In this document: piece after piece, positions 4,295 to 6,193 of the stretch
Layout: the number at the start of each line of letters is the position of its first letter
Numbering within the stretch: the first letter of the stretch is position 1
Origin: an uncultured Helcococcus sp.
Lineage (GTDB): Bacteria; Bacillota; Clostridia; Tissierellales; Peptoniphilaceae
Direction of reading: 5' to 3'
Length of the DNA: 6,193 nucleotides
NCBI GenBank assembly: GCA_937926545.1
Contig: CALAZW010000092.1
Coordinates: forward strand, 1 to 6,193
The notes under the pieces: generated by a model
What the model saw: the letters and a program-made list of their open reading frames with translations, nothing else
Database searches by the model: none
What the model was told of the DNA's origin: nothing
Made by a program: the position numbers and the translations under genes

Positions 4295-5383
4295 ATGTTT
4301 GATAAATTAAAAAAGACTAAAGATTATTATTATGAACTTGAAAAAAAACTTGCAGATCCAGAACTAATTGCCGATATGAATAATTGGCAAAAGGTAAATA
4401 AGGAATATGTGGAATTAAGACCCATTGTAGAAAAGTACAATGAGTATGAAAAGGTACAGACTAACTTGGACGAAGATATGGAAATGTTTGAATTAGCTGA
4501 AGATGAAGAGATGATTGACCTTTTAAAGGAAGAGATTCCAGAGCTGGAAAACAAGATTGAAGAGATCAAGGAAGAATTAACCTTCCTTCTACTTCCTAAG
4601 GACCCTAATGACAGTAAGAACGTATTTGTTGAAATTAGAGCAGGTGCAGGTGGAGATGAAGCCGGCCTATTCGCAGGGGACCTATATAGGATGTACCACA
4701 TGTATGCGGATAAACAAGGATATAAGACGGAAGAAATTGAGTTTTCAGAGCAAGGAGTAGGGGGAGTAAAGGAAGCTATCTTTATGATCAAGGGAGATGG
4801 TGCCTATTCTAAGTTAAAGTATGAATCAGGTGTTCATAGGGTACAAAGGGTACCTCAAACTGAATCCAGCGGTAGAATCCACACATCTACAGCTACTGTA
4901 GCTGTCCTTCCTGAAGCGGAAGAAGTGGATGTGGAGATAGATGAATCCACAGAGCTTAGAATTGACTACTACAGATCATCAGGAGCAGGTGGACAACACG
5001 TTAATACGACAGACTCAGCTGTTAGAATTACCCACTTACCAACAGGACTTGTGGTTAGTTGTCAGGATGAAAAATCCCAACATAAGAACAAGGACAAGGC
5101 CATGAAGGTTCTTTATGCTAGACTATATGAATTGAAAATAGAAGAACAACAAAAATCCCTATCTGAAGATAGAAAGACCCAGGTAGGTACAGGAGATAGA
5201 TCAGAAAAAATCAGAACCTATAATTTCCCACAAGGAAGGGTTACTGACCATAGAATAGGTGTTACCATCCATCAACTTCAAGGATTTTTAGATGGTGATA
5301 TTGAAGAGATGATAGAAGCCCTAATCAGGGAAGACCAAACTAAAAAGTTAGAAATATCCCAAAGGACTGGTGCAGATGAGTAG
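4295..5383 (+). CDS. prfA: Peptide chain release factor 1 (RF1)
   Basis: RF1 recognises UAA and UAG in the ribosomal A site and triggers hydrolysis of peptidyl-tRNA. The product is 362 aa, full length (E. coli RF1 is 360). Domain 1 (about 1-100) is helical, with an acidic coiled-coil-like stretch at 60-97. The core has RAGAGGDEAGLF (115-126). The codon-reading tripeptide is P187-Q188-T189 in RVPQTESSGRIHTS, the PxT form of RF1 and not the SPF of RF2, so the protein reads UAG rather than UGA. The catalytic G232-G233-Q234 lies in SSGAGGQHVN; Q234 is the residue PrmC methylates. The C-terminal domain contains RIHTSTATVAV and the RTYNFPQGRVTDHRI block (307-321). It has a strong RBS. The stop is TAG, one of the codons it reads itself, and it overlaps the thyA start (ATGAGTAG) by 8 nt. 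No programmed frameshift site of the RF2 type is seen. Identification is certain. Confidence 0.98.
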   Translation: MFDKLKKTKDYYYELEKKLADPELIADMNNWQKVNKEYVELRPIVEKYNEYEKVQTNLDEDMEMFELAEDEEMIDLLKEEIPELENKIEEIKEELTFLLLPKDPNDSKNVFVEIRAGAGGDEAGLFAGDLYRMYHMYADKQGYKTEEIEFSEQGVGGVKEAIFMIKGDGAYSKLKYESGVHRVQRVPQTESSGRIHTSTATVAVLPEAEEVDVEIDESTELRIDYYRSSGAGGQHVNTTDSAVRITHLPTGLVVSCQDEKSQHKNKDKAMKVLYARLYELKIEEQQKSLSEDRKTQVGTGDRSEKIRTYNFPQGRVTDHRIGVTIHQLQGFLDGDIEEMIEALIREDQTKKLEISQRTGADE

Positions 5384-6193
5384 AGTTGATAGGATATACA
5401 TCGAAAAGGCGACAGACATATTGGAAAATGGCTATAGTGAAAAAGATGTAAAAATATCAAATGTCAGACCAGTATGGGAAGATGATAAGGGACAGGAAGC
5501 TGCCTATACCAAATACTTAGCCCAACAAGTTGTGGACTATCAGGAAGGTGAGGTTCCAATTATTAACCTGAGAAAGATTGCCTGGAAGACTGCCATTAAG
5601 GAACTTTTATGGATATATCAAGATAGGACCAATGATGTGTCCATCTTAAAAGAAAAATATAAGGTTCACTATTGGGACTCCTGGGTAAATGAAGAGGGAA
5701 ATTTAGGTAAGGCCTATGGATATCAAACATCCAAGGAAATTATTTCTCCTGAAACAGGAGAGAAAACCAATCAGGTAAATAGACTTATAGACCAATTAAG
5801 AGAAAACCCTTTAAATAGAAGACATATAATAAATTTAATGGATATGGATGATTTAGCGGACATGACCTTAATCCCATGTGCCTTTATGACCATGTGGACT
5901 GTCACTGAAGACAGGCTTAATATGACCTTGATCCAAAGATCAGGAGACTATTTGGCGGCAGCTGGTCCTGGAGGTATAAATGCCTTTCAATACTATGTAT
6001 TGATGAGGATGGTAGCTCAGGTTACAGGTTATAAACCAGGTAGAATGGTACATTTTGTACAAAATCTTCATATATACGATAGGCATAAGGATATAGTTGA
6101 AGAAATAATGTCTAAGGATGCAGATAAGAAGGGACCTAGTCTATGGATTAATCCAGAAGTTAAAAACTTTGATGATTTTACCATAGATGATTT
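5376..6193 (+). CDS. thyA: Thymidylate synthase ThyA, partial (C-terminus beyond window)
   Basis: Converts dUMP and methylene-tetrahydrofolate to dTMP and dihydrofolate. The frame opens at ATG 5376 and stays open to the edge (272 residues). It starts MSRVDRIYIEKATDILENGY. Blocks matching B. subtilis ThyA and clostridial relatives are VPIINLRKIAWKTAIKELLW (60-79), HYWDSWVNEEGNLGKAYGYQ (98-117), NPLNRRHI (144-151), the catalytic C168 in LIPCAFMTMW, phosphate-binding QRSGD (187-191), VLMRMVAQVTGY (208-219), HIYDRH (232-237) and SLWINPEVKNFDDFTIDD. The loop after D191 reads YLAAAGPGGINAFQYY. It is about three residues longer than in the B. subtilis enzyme, so the dUMP-binding Asn is taken as N202. 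The start overlaps the end of prfA by 8 nt. AAAGGA (5361-5366) lies 9 nt upstream, so the ribosome binding site is mediocre and coupling with prfA is likely. Only the last few dozen residues should be missing. Promoter and terminator are not visible. Confidence 0.93.
   Translation, partial: MSRVDRIYIEKATDILENGYSEKDVKISNVRPVWEDDKGQEAAYTKYLAQQVVDYQEGEVPIINLRKIAWKTAIKELLWIYQDRTNDVSILKEKYKVHYWDSWVNEEGNLGKAYGYQTSKEIISPETGEKTNQVNRLIDQLRENPLNRRHIINLMDMDDLADMTLIPCAFMTMWTVTEDRLNMTLIQRSGDYLAAAGPGGINAFQYYVLMRMVAQVTGYKPGRMVHFVQNLHIYDRHKDIVEEIMSKDADKKGPSLWINPEVKNFDDFTIDD

Noticed and set aside
4330..4791. 153-codon open frame on the minus strand, serine-rich product
   Set aside because: Lies entirely antisense to the N-terminal half of prfA, whose protein is certain. 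The composition is the mirror of Glu/Asp/Lys-rich coding sequence, and there is no ribosome binding site or recognisable domain.
4295..5383. Programmed frameshift in the release factor gene
   Set aside because: Frameshift autoregulation belongs to RF2 (prfB) at an early UGA. This gene is RF1 by its PQT motif and is a single uninterrupted frame.
5278..5460. Minus-strand open frame across the prfA-thyA junction
   Set aside because: Antisense to the conserved ends of both proteins; no start signals.

Overview
The window looks like chromosomal housekeeping DNA from a low-GC Gram-positive bacterium (Bacillota). It has strong AGGAGG-type ribosome binding sites, AT-rich intergenic DNA, clear sigma-A style promoters, intrinsic terminators with long T tracts, and the gene order rpmE - DUF1385 (yqhQ) - prmC - prfA, which I associate with the Clostridia/Tissierellia side of the phylum. 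A Peptoniphilaceae-like anaerobe is my guess. It rests on gene order and general style only and is not secure.

Left part, minus strand (1-1690): one promoter drives an M29 aminopeptidase (pepS/ampS) followed 9 nt later by glpX (class II fructose-1,6-bisphosphatase), which runs off the left edge. Centre, plus strand (1684-2119): a single-gene unit for the cold-shock protein CspA, with a leader of roughly 105 nt, its own intrinsic terminator and notable RNA structure. Its promoter and the pepS promoter are divergent and share overlapping -35 hexamers. Right part, plus strand (2184-6193): ribosomal protein L31 (rpmE) is transcribed from one or two promoters and followed by a terminator. Directly after it comes a tightly packed run of yqhQ (DUF1385 membrane protein), prmC (release-factor glutamine methyltransferase), prfA (release factor 1) and thyA (thymidylate synthase, cut by the right edge). 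These genes overlap or abut by -10, +12 and -8 nt.

Functionally, rpmE, prmC and prfA belong to translation. PrmC methylates the GGQ glutamine of the RF1 encoded next to it. YqhQ is the one gene of unknown function. ThyA supplies dTMP.

I see no defence system, mobile element, CRISPR array, tRNA or rRNA. The most interesting structure is regulatory. The cspA transcript carries a perfect 16-nt complementarity between the stretch just before its Shine-Dalgarno site (1797-1812) and its 3' UTR (2046-2061), where the 3' copy is also part of a local stem-loop. This looks like a candidate 5'-3' UTR RNA switch. Secondary points are the structured, terminator-like cspA leader, the predominance of UAG stops (RF1-specific) in the operon that encodes RF1, a terminator placed directly against the yqhQ ribosome binding site, and an altered nucleotide-binding loop in ThyA.
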